From positions 248,001 to 312,000 of the forward strand of contig JAFABG010000040.1 in assembly GCA_023426145.1 (NCBI GenBank): 64,000 bases of DNA, read 5' to 3'. Positions 28,549-38,200 of this stretch are shown here, in pieces. The notes below the pieces were generated by a model. It made no database searches and was not told the origin of the DNA. It was given only the letters and a program-made list of their open reading frames with translations. Source of the stretch: Bacteroidota bacterium. GTDB taxonomy: Bacteria > Bacteroidota > Bacteroidia > Bacteroidales > Bacteroidaceae. A program made the position numbers and the translations under genes. Numbering within the stretch: position 1 is the stretch's first letter; the number at the start of each line of letters is the position of its first letter.

Positions 28549-30450
28549 ATGAATAAGAAGTTATTATATTCAACTATTGCCTGTGCGATGCTCTCTTTAT
28601 CATCTTGTAATGACTTTTTAGATGTTGAGCCTCCTTCAGGATTTACCCCTGAATATATTTTTTCTTCAGCAGATGAAGCCAAAGCTTTGCTGACTAAAAT
28701 GTATTCTGCAATGACAGAAGATGGTATGTATGGTAGTACATTTGCCTACAGCCTGAATACGAATACTGATGTAGAAATGTCTTCCTTTAAGAATAACACT
28801 GTAGCAGCGACTGGTGCGGATATTGGTTGTTTTGATGCCAAACCCTACTGGAATGTCTTGAATAGTACATGGAATAATATGTATGCTGTGATCAATTATG
28901 CTAATGATTTCTTGTACGAGATGGAAAATTCTTCTTTATTTTCATTACAGATTAAAGAGGATGGACCGACTGAAATACAACAGATGTATGGGGAGGTGAA
29001 AACGCTTCGTGCGATGCTTTATTTGGATTTAATTCGTACATGGGGAGATGTTGTGTTTGTGACCGAACCTTCAAAATCTACAGATGATTTTTTTGCAATC
29101 GGTTTGACTGAACGAAATAAGATATTGGAATCCTTGATTGACGAATTGATTGCTGTGGAACCGATGATGAGATATGCCACTGATTTGGATTACGGTGTCG
29201 AACGTGCTTCTCGTGAATATTGCCAGGCACTTATAGGGCAGCTGGCACTGTATCGTGGAGGGTGGTCTTTGCATCCCGATAAAGATAATCCTACTCATGT
29301 AGGATATATGGAACGGGGTGACAATTTTGAGCACTATTATGATATAGCTATTACCTATCTCAGTAAAGTCATAAAGGAGAATAAGCATGATTTGAGACAG
29401 GGTTACGATGAACTTTGGTATAATGAATGCAATTGGACTACGGCTAATAATGATGATGTGATTTTTGCTATTCCTATGCTGAAGACTGTTACTAGTCGTT
29501 ACGGGTATAATGTAGGGGTGACAATTGCTGGTGATAAGCATGAGTATGGAAGCGCTAGTAATTATTTGCACTATTGTGGCACGTATATGTTTACATTTGA
29601 TGGAGATGATTTACGGCGTGACGTTACCTGTGCTCCTTATAAGTATGATAAAAACTTGAATCAAGAGATTGATATGGGGATCGCTGGTATGGGAGTAGGT
29701 AAATGGTCGAAACTTAATATGAAATCTCCATTAGGTTCTTCTAGTGGGGCGGGAACTGGTATTAATAGCATACGTATGAGGTTTGCGGATGTCTTGTTGA
29801 TGTATGCTGAAGCGGTAAACGAACGATTTGGACCACGCGATGATGCAAAGGAAGCTATGAAGAGAGTAAGGCGTCGCGCTTTTGATCCTTCTTTGTGGGC
29901 TTCCAAAGTTGAATCTTACGTAGAAAGTCTTAATAATGAAGATGATTTTTTCAAAGCAATCATGAACGAACGCAAATGGGAATTTGGTGGTGAAAGTATT
30001 CGTAAATATGACTTGGCTCGGTGGAATAAGTATAGTGAAGTGATTTATAATCTATATTTTGAAATGATGAATTGGGGTTTGGTTGCTAATGGTACCTATA
30101 TACCTGGAATTGAGAAAGTACCTGAAAATATTTATTATAAGTCAGTCCCTGATCCTGAACATTCGGATCGAACGATACTGAATATCGTTGGCATTGAGAA
30201 GGACGAATTCGGTACAGGAAGACCAGCAGGTTATCAAACGTTGTCATATGCTCTTGGCTGGAGAGTGCTGAATACTGAAACGCAAGAATTTGAAACATTG
30301 AAAGAGATTTCTTGGAGTTTTAGGGGATTTATTAATCTGAATAACGACAAGAGTGTGAAACTTTCTGATCCGTTGAGGTATTTGTGCCCTTATCCATCAC
30401 AAGTAATAACGGATCATAGAGGGATTATTCAAAACTATTATGGATATTAA
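28549..30450 (+). CDS. SusD-family outer-membrane glycan-binding lipoprotein, cassette 2
   Basis: The 633-residue protein has a lipobox at C20 (LSLSSC) followed by NDFLDVEPPSGFTPE, the classic SusD opening. It contains the helical block TLRAMLYLDLIRTWGDVVFV and a C-terminal NERKWEFGGESIRKYDLARW segment, and it ends YPSQVITDHRGIIQNYYGY. The NYYGY end is shared with the cassette 3 SusD, so these two are closer to each other than to the cassette 1 SusD. It acts as the surface lid of the SusC encoded just upstream. Confidence 0.93.
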   Translation: MNKKLLYSTIACAMLSLSSCNDFLDVEPPSGFTPEYIFSSADEAKALLTKMYSAMTEDGMYGSTFAYSLNTNTDVEMSSFKNNTVAATGADIGCFDAKPYWNVLNSTWNNMYAVINYANDFLYEMENSSLFSLQIKEDGPTEIQQMYGEVKTLRAMLYLDLIRTWGDVVFVTEPSKSTDDFFAIGLTERNKILESLIDELIAVEPMMRYATDLDYGVERASREYCQALIGQLALYRGGWSLHPDKDNPTHVGYMERGDNFEHYYDIAITYLSKVIKENKHDLRQGYDELWYNECNWTTANNDDVIFAIPMLKTVTSRYGYNVGVTIAGDKHEYGSASNYLHYCGTYMFTFDGDDLRRDVTCAPYKYDKNLNQEIDMGIAGMGVGKWSKLNMKSPLGSSSGAGTGINSIRMRFADVLLMYAEAVNERFGPRDDAKEAMKRVRRRAFDPSLWASKVESYVESLNNEDDFFKAIMNERKWEFGGESIRKYDLARWNKYSEVIYNLYFEMMNWGLVANGTYIPGIEKVPENIYYKSVPDPEHSDRTILNIVGIEKDEFGTGRPAGYQTLSYALGWRVLNTETQEFETLKEISWSFRGFINLNNDKSVKLSDPLRYLCPYPSQVITDHRGIIQNYYGY

Positions 30451-30459
30451 TCAGTAAAA

Positions 30460-32112
30460 ATGAAGGTTATGATGAAGTTATTATATAGATTGACAATTAT
30501 TTTATTGTTTTCTCTGTTGTGGGAGACTTTTTTAACAAGTTGCGAAGACGGAAAATATAATAAAATAGACGATTTGTTTCAGCCCAGATTTGTATTGGAG
30601 AAACCAGAGGTAAAAAGTAATTCTATCGCTTTGGTGTGGTATAAAGTAAATGATGCGTCATCTTATACAGTAGAGTTGCATCAGGATACATATTATAAGA
30701 GTTTGTTTCTGTCAGTGAATACAACCGAGCCCTATGTCTTTTTAGATGATCTACCTTATGGGACTACATTTTATATTAGGGTACGTTCGGATGCAGTGAA
30801 TCAGACAAATGACTCACAGTGGACTTATACAAATGCTTCTACTGAAGCTAGACCAGAATATGCAAAGCTGTTGGAGGATGTTTCAAAGACTGAAATTACA
30901 GAGAACTCTGCTGTTGTGCGCTGGAAGGTAGATTTGTTAAATCCTGTAGATAGTATTAGTGTGATTCCGATGATGGACAAAACGTTGGGAAATGTATCCC
31001 GTTATCTGACTGAAGATGAAAAGACACAAGGACGAGCTGAAGTCACTGATTTGGATAAGAATACACTTTATGCGGTTAATATTTACGATACAACTAAGCC
31101 CAGGAAATATGATAAGCCTTATAATCAGGCTACTTTCCGTACCGCAGGACCTGCTGCTGAATCAATTCAGGTAGGTTGGGACGATGATTTAACGAAACTT
31201 TTAGCTGATAATAATGATAATGCTGAGATCCCTGAGGGTACTGAGTATTTCTTGCCAGCTGGATCTTCTTATCGATTGACTCCATTTGCTATAAAGAAAG
31301 GTTTCCGTTTAGTCGGTAGCACAGAAGGTATTAAACCTATTGTCACAATGGAATCTTCATGGAATGTAGTTTCCGGATCTTATATTTCCGGTATGGAGTT
31401 TGTAAATGTTGAATTCCGGCAGGAGATTTTGAACAACTATTTCTTTAATAGTGGCAATTCGTATACAATGGAGAATATTAGCTTTGTTAATTGTGACTTC
31501 TATGGATTTGGACGTGGGTTTTGGCGTCATCAGGGGGCAAATAATAAACATCTGATGAATTTTGAGATGGAAGGTTGTAAGTTTGATCAATGTGGTTGGC
31601 AGACAGGTGCATATGGTACGTTCCATCTTGGATCAACAGATAAGGAGGGCAATTCTTATGATCATGTAGAAAGAGTCATCTTCAGGAATTGCACATTTAG
31701 TAGAGATAACAATAGTACAGATGGCTGGGGTTGGGGAAATCTTTTCTATGCACCTAATTTGGACAAGCCTATTCATCTGGAATATAAAAATGTAACATTC
31801 TATAGTTTTTGTCGTAATCAGCGTATGATTAATATACAGTCTGCTGTTGGGTCAGAATTAGTACTCGAAGGGATAGTCTTGGCCTCACCTTGTGGCGAAA
31901 TTTATTCAATTGGTGCTAATACGACAACGAGTTTCTCTAATAATTATACAACGAAAGATTATGCATTGGGAGGTAGTAAAATTAATGCAACCGATCTAGA
32001 TATTACTGCCGCCAATTTGTTTGTCGATCCGGGAAAAGGTGATTTGACAATAAAGGAATCGAGTTCTCCAATAGTTATTAATCGTGCTGGTGATATTCGC
32101 TGGATTCCATGA
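30460..32112 (+). CDS. Surface lipoprotein with FN3-like and beta-helix (DUF4957/DUF5123-type) domains, cassette 2
   Basis: The 550-residue protein begins 10 bp after SusD. Met codons at residues 1, 4 and 5 are all possible starts. The lipobox is at C28 (FLTSC) followed by EDGK. Two FN3-like modules lie at about 40-225 (NSIALVWYKVNDASSYTVEL; ITENSAVVRWKVD). The beta-helix follows (MEGCKFDQCGW, FRNCTFSRDNN) and the chain ends INRAGDIRWIP, the shared terminal motif. In the SusC-SusD-X order it takes the SusE-like position, so it is probably a surface glycan-binding protein for pectin. It is the last intact gene of the cassette 2 operon. Confidence 0.8.
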   Translation: MKVMMKLLYRLTIILLFSLLWETFLTSCEDGKYNKIDDLFQPRFVLEKPEVKSNSIALVWYKVNDASSYTVELHQDTYYKSLFLSVNTTEPYVFLDDLPYGTTFYIRVRSDAVNQTNDSQWTYTNASTEARPEYAKLLEDVSKTEITENSAVVRWKVDLLNPVDSISVIPMMDKTLGNVSRYLTEDEKTQGRAEVTDLDKNTLYAVNIYDTTKPRKYDKPYNQATFRTAGPAAESIQVGWDDDLTKLLADNNDNAEIPEGTEYFLPAGSSYRLTPFAIKKGFRLVGSTEGIKPIVTMESSWNVVSGSYISGMEFVNVEFRQEILNNYFFNSGNSYTMENISFVNCDFYGFGRGFWRHQGANNKHLMNFEMEGCKFDQCGWQTGAYGTFHLGSTDKEGNSYDHVERVIFRNCTFSRDNNSTDGWGWGNLFYAPNLDKPIHLEYKNVTFYSFCRNQRMINIQSAVGSELVLEGIVLASPCGEIYSIGANTTTSFSNNYTTKDYALGGSKINATDLDITAANLFVDPGKGDLTIKESSSPIVINRAGDIRWIP

Positions 32113-32139
32113 TGCAATAATATGAGAAGTATACAGGTT

Positions 32140-32287
32140 AAAAACAGACGATGAAGTATTTTGAGACTCATTTGCCTTCTGGCAGTTTTGTTCTGGTTCA
32201 CCGTTCAACCCTAGTCAATGTTGCGCAAATCTCCCGCGTGGTGCTTTTCGGAATGTAGATTTTTAAAAGAGCGTCTTGGGTTACAGA
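32140..32287 (+). pseudogene. Relic of a LytTR regulator gene (decayed copy of the 18.7-19.5 kb gene's 3' end)
   Basis: Bases 32151-32251 match 19329-19429 of the LytTR gene with 7 differences in 101 (about 93 percent). The match then skips exactly 60 bp of the parent (19430-19489) and resumes through AAAAGAGCG to about 32280. The deletion endpoints both lie at the hexamer TTTCGG, consistent with slippage between short repeats. In the parental frame the copy reads MKYFETHLPSGSFVLVHRST, then LVNVAQISRVVLFGM and a TAG at 32256. Four of the seven differences change the amino acid. The 5' two-thirds of the gene is absent. This is a dead fragment, not an expressed regulator. Confidence 0.85.
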
Positions 32288-32353
32288 AGTAAGTAATACC
32301 CTCTCGCTGTCTTTACGACCTAAGAGCTAGGGATAGTAATGATAGTCAGTTAT

Positions 32354-32399
32354 CATTGGGCAGTTTGCATTCTTTTTTCTGAATGCAGACTGTCCAATG
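32354..32399 (+). terminator. Terminator of the cassette 2 operon
   Basis: A 19-bp stem (CATTGGGCAGTTTGCATTC at 32354-32372 with 32381-32399, two mismatches that can be G-U pairs) is followed by ATTGTTTTTA. It closes the cassette 2 transcript beyond the LytTR relic. Confidence 0.75.
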
Positions 32400-32462
32400 A
32401 TTGTTTTTACTCCAAACTTACCAAATATTACTCTATCAAGTAAGATATGGGCTCTAACTTTG
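32399..32462 (+). promoter_or_regulatory. GH95 promoter with PUL operator box
   Basis: TAACTTTG (exact TAnnTTTG) is at 32455-32462 and CAAATATTAC at 32422-32431, exactly 23 bp apart. The box is identical to the proximal box of the PL1-pair promoter. The region 21 bp further upstream (GATTGTTTTTAC at 32399-32410) keeps only the TTTTAC end of the box. No -33 TTTG is present in the gap. Confidence 0.6.
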
Positions 32463-32500
32463 TCTTATCAATTATTTGTTAACCCTAATGTCATTGGAGT

Positions 32501-34978
32501 ATGGAATATACTAATCTGAAAAAAGGCCTACTGGGCTTTCTTAGCTTACTAACCTATTGCGTAACGATACACGCTCAGCAACCTTCTATTTTGTGGTATG
32601 ATTTACCAGCTAAACATTGGGAAGAAGCATTGCCTTTGGGCAATGGTCGATTAGGTGCAATGGTATATGGAGACCCTATCAATGAAGAAATCCAATTAAA
32701 TGAAGAAACCGTTTCAGCAGGCTCACCTTATAAGAACTATAATGCTGATGCAAAAGAAGCACTACCAGTTATTCGAAAGTTGATTTTTGAAGGGAAATAT
32801 CCAGAGGCGCAGTTAATGGCTGGTGAAAAAATACTCTCTAAAAAAGGTTTTGGAATGCCTTATCAAACAGTCGGGAGTCTTCGCTTGAACTTTATTGGGC
32901 AGGAAAATTATACAGATTATCGTAGAGAGTTAGATTTAGATAAAGCTATTGCTACGACTACTTATCGGGTTAATGACGTTGAATATAAACGTGAAGTCTT
33001 TACTTCTTTTGCGGATCAGCTAGTAATTATTCGTCTTACTGCATCTAAACCAGGCATGCTGACTTTTACTACAGCATTAACTTGCCCCCAGAAAGTAGAT
33101 ATCTCTGTCATAAATAAGAATAATCTAAAGATGAGAGGGGTTACTCAGGGTGATCAATTCACTGAAGGAGCAATACGATTTGCTGCTGATCTGAAAATAG
33201 AATTGCAAGGTGGTAAGAGTATGGCTAAAGACTCTGTCCTTTCTGTAAGTAAGGCTAATAGTGCTGTAATCTATATTGCAATGGCTACTAACTTTGTTAA
33301 CTATAAAGATATATCTGCTGATCCTGAAAAGCGAAATCAAATAAGCCTAAAGAATGCACGGAAAAACTATTCTCATGCGCTTCAGGAACATATCGCTGCT
33401 TATCAAAAGTATTATCATCGTGTATCGTTAGACTTGGGAGTTACTTCTCAGGCAAATAAGCCAACAGATATTCGGGTGAAGGAATTTGGTGTGTCAAATG
33501 ATCCGCAATTAGTATCGCTTTATTTTCAATTCGGCCGTTATTTGTTGATTTCTTGTTCGCAGCCTGGTGGGCAACCTGCTAATTTGCAAGGCATTTGGAA
33601 TGATAAACTTAATCCGGCATGGAAGTGTCGTTATACAACAAATATAAATGCTGAAATGAATTATTGGCCTGCAGAGGTTACAAATTTAAGTGAGATGCAC
33701 GATCCATTCTTGCAGATGATAAGAGAATTATATGAAAATGGGCAAGAAGCTGCTCGTGAAATGTATGGTTGTCGTGGGTGGGTGCTACATCACAACACAG
33801 ATTTATGGAGAATGAATGGTGCAGTGGATAGAGCCTATTGTGGCACTTGGCCTACGTGTAATGCTTGGCTATGTCACCATTTGTGGGAGCGTTATCTTTA
33901 TTCAGGAGATAAAAAGTTTCTAGCCGATGTTTATCCTATCATGAAAAGTGCCTCGGAATTTTTTGTAGATTTTCTAGTTCGTGATCCTAATACTGGCTAT
34001 ATGGTAGTGACTCCTAGTAATTCTCCTGAGAATTCTCCTCGTCAATGGAAGGGTAAAGCCAATTTATTTGCAGGTATTACTATGGATAACCAATTAGTTT
34101 TCGATCTGTTTTCAAATACAGAAACTGCTGCTCACATCCTTAATGGAAAAGACGAAAGGTTTTGTGATACGATTCGTTCTTTACGAAAAGAACTTCCTCC
34201 CATGCAGGTTGGGCAGTATGCTCAATTACAAGAATGGTTCGAAGATTGGGATAACCCCAATGATCATCATAGACACATCTCACATCTGTGGGGACTGTTC
34301 CCTGGTTTCCAAATATCGCCGTATTCATCGCCCATATTATTTGAAGCAGCAAGAAACACCTTGTTGCAAAGAGGAGATCCATCAACTGGCTGGTCAATGG
34401 GCTGGAAGGTTTGTCTTTGGGCGAGATGCCTTGATGGGAATCATGCTTTAAAACTAATAACAGATCAGTTAAATTTGGTGTCTCCTTTAGTGCAGAAAGG
34501 ACAAGGTGGAGGTACCTATCCTAATTTGTTCGATGCACATCCCCCTTTTCAGATTGATGGAAATTTTGGCTGTACAGCTGGAATTGCCGAAATGCTCCTT
34601 CAAAGTCATGATGGTGCTGTACATTTATTACCAGCACTTCCAGATGTCTGGAAGAAAGGAGAAGTGAAAGGTCTTCGTGCACGAGGAGGGTTTGAAATTA
34701 TTTCGTTGAAATGGAAAGGTGGAAAAATTGATTCGGTAGTCATTCAGTCTACTATTGGTGGCAATTTGCGCTTGCGAACTTATAATAAACTAAAACTAGA
34801 AGGTAAGGACTGTGTTAAGTTGATGGATAGAAATCCCAATTCTTTGTTTGATAAGCAGCAGATAAGTAGACCTCTTATTAGTGAAAAAGCCCTATTAGAA
34901 GGAGTTCGCTTGAAGAAATCATATATCTATGATATTGCTACTGAAGCAGGACAGACATATACGTTAGTTGGTGAATGA
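32501..34978 (+). CDS. Glycoside hydrolase family 95 (alpha-L-fucosidase or alpha-L-galactosidase)
   Basis: The 825-residue protein has a signal peptide (LLGFLSLLTYCVTIHA), then GH95 blocks in the usual order: WYDLPAKHWEEALPLGNGRL at the N-terminus, QPANLQGIWNDKLNPAWKC, YTTNINAEMNYWPAEVTNL, LQEWFEDWDNPNDHHRHISH with a likely acid E578, and FQIDGNFGCTAGIAEMLL with D686. Length is normal for the family. GH95 enzymes remove terminal alpha-1,2-L-fucose or alpha-L-galactose from plant side chains by inversion. It has its own promoter with the same operator box as the PL1 and SusC cassette 1 promoters, so it belongs to the pectin response. There is no lipobox, so a periplasmic site is likely. The exact sugar cannot be decided from sequence alone. 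Confidence 0.88.
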   Translation: MEYTNLKKGLLGFLSLLTYCVTIHAQQPSILWYDLPAKHWEEALPLGNGRLGAMVYGDPINEEIQLNEETVSAGSPYKNYNADAKEALPVIRKLIFEGKYPEAQLMAGEKILSKKGFGMPYQTVGSLRLNFIGQENYTDYRRELDLDKAIATTTYRVNDVEYKREVFTSFADQLVIIRLTASKPGMLTFTTALTCPQKVDISVINKNNLKMRGVTQGDQFTEGAIRFAADLKIELQGGKSMAKDSVLSVSKANSAVIYIAMATNFVNYKDISADPEKRNQISLKNARKNYSHALQEHIAAYQKYYHRVSLDLGVTSQANKPTDIRVKEFGVSNDPQLVSLYFQFGRYLLISCSQPGGQPANLQGIWNDKLNPAWKCRYTTNINAEMNYWPAEVTNLSEMHDPFLQMIRELYENGQEAAREMYGCRGWVLHHNTDLWRMNGAVDRAYCGTWPTCNAWLCHHLWERYLYSGDKKFLADVYPIMKSASEFFVDFLVRDPNTGYMVVTPSNSPENSPRQWKGKANLFAGITMDNQLVFDLFSNTETAAHILNGKDERFCDTIRSLRKELPPMQVGQYAQLQEWFEDWDNPNDHHRHISHLWGLFPGFQISPYSSPILFEAARNTLLQRGDPSTGWSMGWKVCLWARCLDGNHALKLITDQLNLVSPLVQKGQGGGTYPNLFDAHPPFQIDGNFGCTAGIAEMLLQSHDGAVHLLPALPDVWKKGEVKGLRARGGFEIISLKWKGGKIDSVVIQSTIGGNLRLRTYNKLKLEGKDCVKLMDRNPNSLFDKQQISRPLISEKALLEGVRLKKSYIYDIATEAGQTYTLVGE

Positions 34979-35101
34979 GTAAATTAACTTTTAGAGCGAT
35001 CATGAAGGCTCTTGCTTACGAAATCATGTGGAAATTTTGTTCACTCCCTTAAAAGAGCCCTTTTATTGGGGCTTTGAGATTAAATAATGCACTAAAATGC
35101 T

Positions 35102-35142
35102 CAAAAAATCGCCTTGAATAGCACTTAATATCTCTTAATTTG
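35102..35142 (+). promoter_or_regulatory. Candidate SusC cassette 3 promoter
   Basis: TTAATTTG (7 of 8) at 35135-35142 has TTG at 35114-35116 as a possible -33 element 18 bp upstream. CAAAAAATCG at 35102-35111 stands 23 bp upstream, the same geometry as the other PUL promoters, but it matches the CAAATATTAC box at only 6 of 10 positions. The leader would be about 60 nt. Confidence 0.35.
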
Positions 35143-35180
35143 CATGAAGAAAAATAAATCTCACACACTTATTAAGGCGA
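35109..35180. repeat. Spaced inverted repeat around the cassette 3 promoter
   Basis: TCGCCTTGAATAG (35109-35121) and CTTATTAAGGCGA (35168-35180) are inverted copies matching at 11 of 13 positions, 46 bp apart. They flank the candidate -7 element and leader. They could be protein-binding sites or pair in RNA. Confidence 0.45.
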
Positions 35181-35211
35181 AATTATTTTTTATTGTTAAA
35201 CCAAATATATT

Positions 35212-38200
35212 ATGAAAATGCAAGAAGTAAACATGAAAGGCAGGCTTCTATTCTTGATGGCACTCCTTTTATTAATGGTGCCTGTAGAAATGTTTGCCCA
35301 GAAAATTTCTGTGAAGGGAACCGTATTTGATTCGACTGGGGAGGCCGTCATCGGTGCTTCGGTTGTTGAAAAAGGGAATACCGGCAACGGCACGATCACA
35401 GATTTAAATGGGCATTTTTCACTTTCCGTGCCTCGGGCAAAAAAAATCGTAGTTTCTTTTGTTGGCTACGAAACTCAGGAAGTTGAGGCTGTTTCCGGAA
35501 AAGATTTAATAATCAAACTTGTAGATGATTCAAAAGCACTTGAAGAGGTTGTTGTCATTGGTTATGGTGGCAGTAAGGCTCGTAAGGATTTGACCGGTTC
35601 TGTTGGTTCAATTTCTGGTACGAAATTGGCAGCGGTTCCAGTAACTTCAGCTGCTGTGGCTTTGCAAGGAAAGATTGCTGGTGTGCAGGTTACTACGGTT
35701 GACGGTGCACCGGGAGCAGATATTAACATTCGTGTCAGAGGGGGTACGTCAGTAACTCAAAGTAATGATCCTCTTTATATTGTCGATGGTTTTCAACAAG
35801 ACAATATCAATGATATTCCTCCAACTGATATTGCTTCAATCGACGTCTTGAAGGATGCTTCTTTGACAGCTATCTACGGTGCAAAAGGAGGTAATGGTGT
35901 AGTTGTTGTTACCACTAAGTCAGCCAAAGAAGGAAAGATTCAGGTAAGTTTGAATGCACAGATGTCTATCAGCCATTTATCTAAGAAACTAGATTTGATG
36001 GATGCATACGATTTTGTTAATTATCAATATGGATGGGCTGCATCAAAGGGTAACCGTTCTGATAAAGCAAAGTATTTCCGTGCTAATTTTGGTAATCCGA
36101 TGGACCTTGACATTTACCAACGTGCTACTACACATGATTGGCAAGACGAAGTGATTGGTGAGACTCCTTTAAACTATTCTACTAATGTAACTGTTGGTGG
36201 AGGTTCTCAGAAATATCGTTTCAATATCTCATTGACTCAATCTGAAGATAAAGGTATCATCATGGGATCAGGTGTACGTCGTACAAACTTAAACATGAAG
36301 TTGTATACTCAGTTAAGCAAGAACTTAAGTCTTCAACTCAATCCGAAAATCTCCTATCGTCGTGATACAGGAGCTGGTGTAGACAAGATTGGTAGTGGTG
36401 GTGTTATTGAAGTATTACGTTATAGACCAACCAATGGTTTGCGTGAATTTGCCTATTGGGATCCGGCAACAGTTGACCCCGATGACGAAGCTATTTTTGA
36501 ATACACCAATCCAAAAAATGATATTAAGGAGAATACATTAAAGAAACATGCGTACTCTTATACTAATCAGTTGGCATTAGAGTGGACTCCTATTGAAGGA
36601 TTAGTGTTGAGAACAGAAGCTGTGCATTCAATGTCATTTACTGATGAAAATCGTTTCGCTGGTGCAATGACCGATGATGGACAAAAACAAAACAAATTGC
36701 CTATAGCTTCTATCAAAGACAGACGTACTGAAAAATATACTTGGACTAACACTGCATCATACGGCTTTGATCTCAGACATTTACATAACTTTTCTTTCTT
36801 GCTGGGACAAGAACTCCAAAGCAGACAAACTAAAGAAACGTTCATGAAGAATCGTTATTTCCCACGTTATATTAGTTCTGAAAAGGCATTAAGTAATATG
36901 AACTTAGGTAAGCCTTGGGAGAGCACTTCTTCACTTTCAACTCCTGAACGTACAGCTTCTTTCTTTGGTCAAGCTAACTATAATTATGATCACAGATATC
37001 TTTTCTCTGTAACTATGCGTGCGGATGGTTCTACCAAGTTTGCTCCGGGCGAACAATGGGGTTATTTCCCTTCAGTATCAGGTGCATGGGTGCTTACTAA
37101 AGAAAGATTTCTTGAAAACAATCCTATCATTAGTAACTTGAAATTGCGTGCGGCTATTGGTTTAGCGGGTAATAACCGTATTAATGATGACATGTGGCGT
37201 TACCTTTATACTGTGAATTCTACTTCTGGACCAGCTTTTGGAGAGTCGACAGAAAATGGGGAACAGTGGTATGCCATGGGTGATGGTAAAACATTCCCAA
37301 ATACAAAAATTAAATGGGAAACTACACTTACTCGTAACGTGGCGTTTGACATGGGTCTTTTCAACGATCGCATAACTATCACTCCTGAGTTTTATTGGAA
37401 TACTACAAAAGACTTACTCTATACATCCGATGTACCAACAGTATCAGGTTACACTAAGCAAATGCGTAACATTGGTCAGGTAACTAACAAAGGTTTTGAA
37501 TTGAGCATTAATGGAGATATTCTTCGCGGTAAAAACTATTTGTTGAGTGCTAATTTCACATTTGGTCTTAATAAAATGGTTGTTGATAAGTTGAATGATA
37601 CTGATGATGTAATTTGGGATCAGAACGATCGTTGGAAATCAAGTTATAATGACTACTGTTTGAAAGTTGGTGATCAAGTTGGATTGATCTATGGTTTCGT
37701 TTATGATGGACTCTATAGTATTGACGAATTTGATTTTGATCCTGCACAATCTTTCTTGGCTATTCCTAAAGAAGGTACTGTGATCAATACAGTATATAAT
37801 AGTAGTAATTCAGGAGATGCGACCCTTCCAGGTAAGATTAAATTTAAAGACTTAGATAATAATGATGTGATCGACGAAAATGACCGTACTGTAATTGGTA
37901 ACACTAACCCTAAATTCCAGGGTGGTTTTGGATTGAGTGGTCAGTGGAAAAATTTAGATTTTACTGCTAACTTCAATTATATGGTCGATTTTGATGTGAA
38001 TAATGCTACTGCTTATCAACTGTCATCTTCTGAAAGCAATGATAAGAACTTCTACAATGTATTGACTAAGTTTAAGAACGGATGGCATTATTATAATCCA
38101 GCTGATGGCGAACATTACTATAAAAATACCAATGTTGAAAACTCAGTTGATGTCTATCGGGCAGCCAATCAAGGGGTAACGTTGTGGAACCCAACAGATG

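Noticed and set aside
29071..29571. 166-codon open frame on the minus strand
   Set aside because: It is antisense to SusD of cassette 2, with no motif and no promoter.
19524..32500. Cassette 2 considered as a transposon or integrated element
   Set aside because: No transposase, integrase, terminal inverted repeats or tRNA target was seen. Only the LytTR direct repeat supports insertion.
35040..35080. Weak hairpin (AAAGAGCCC / GGGGCTTT) after GH95
   Set aside because: The stem is short and imperfect and no T-tract follows; not strong enough to call a terminator.
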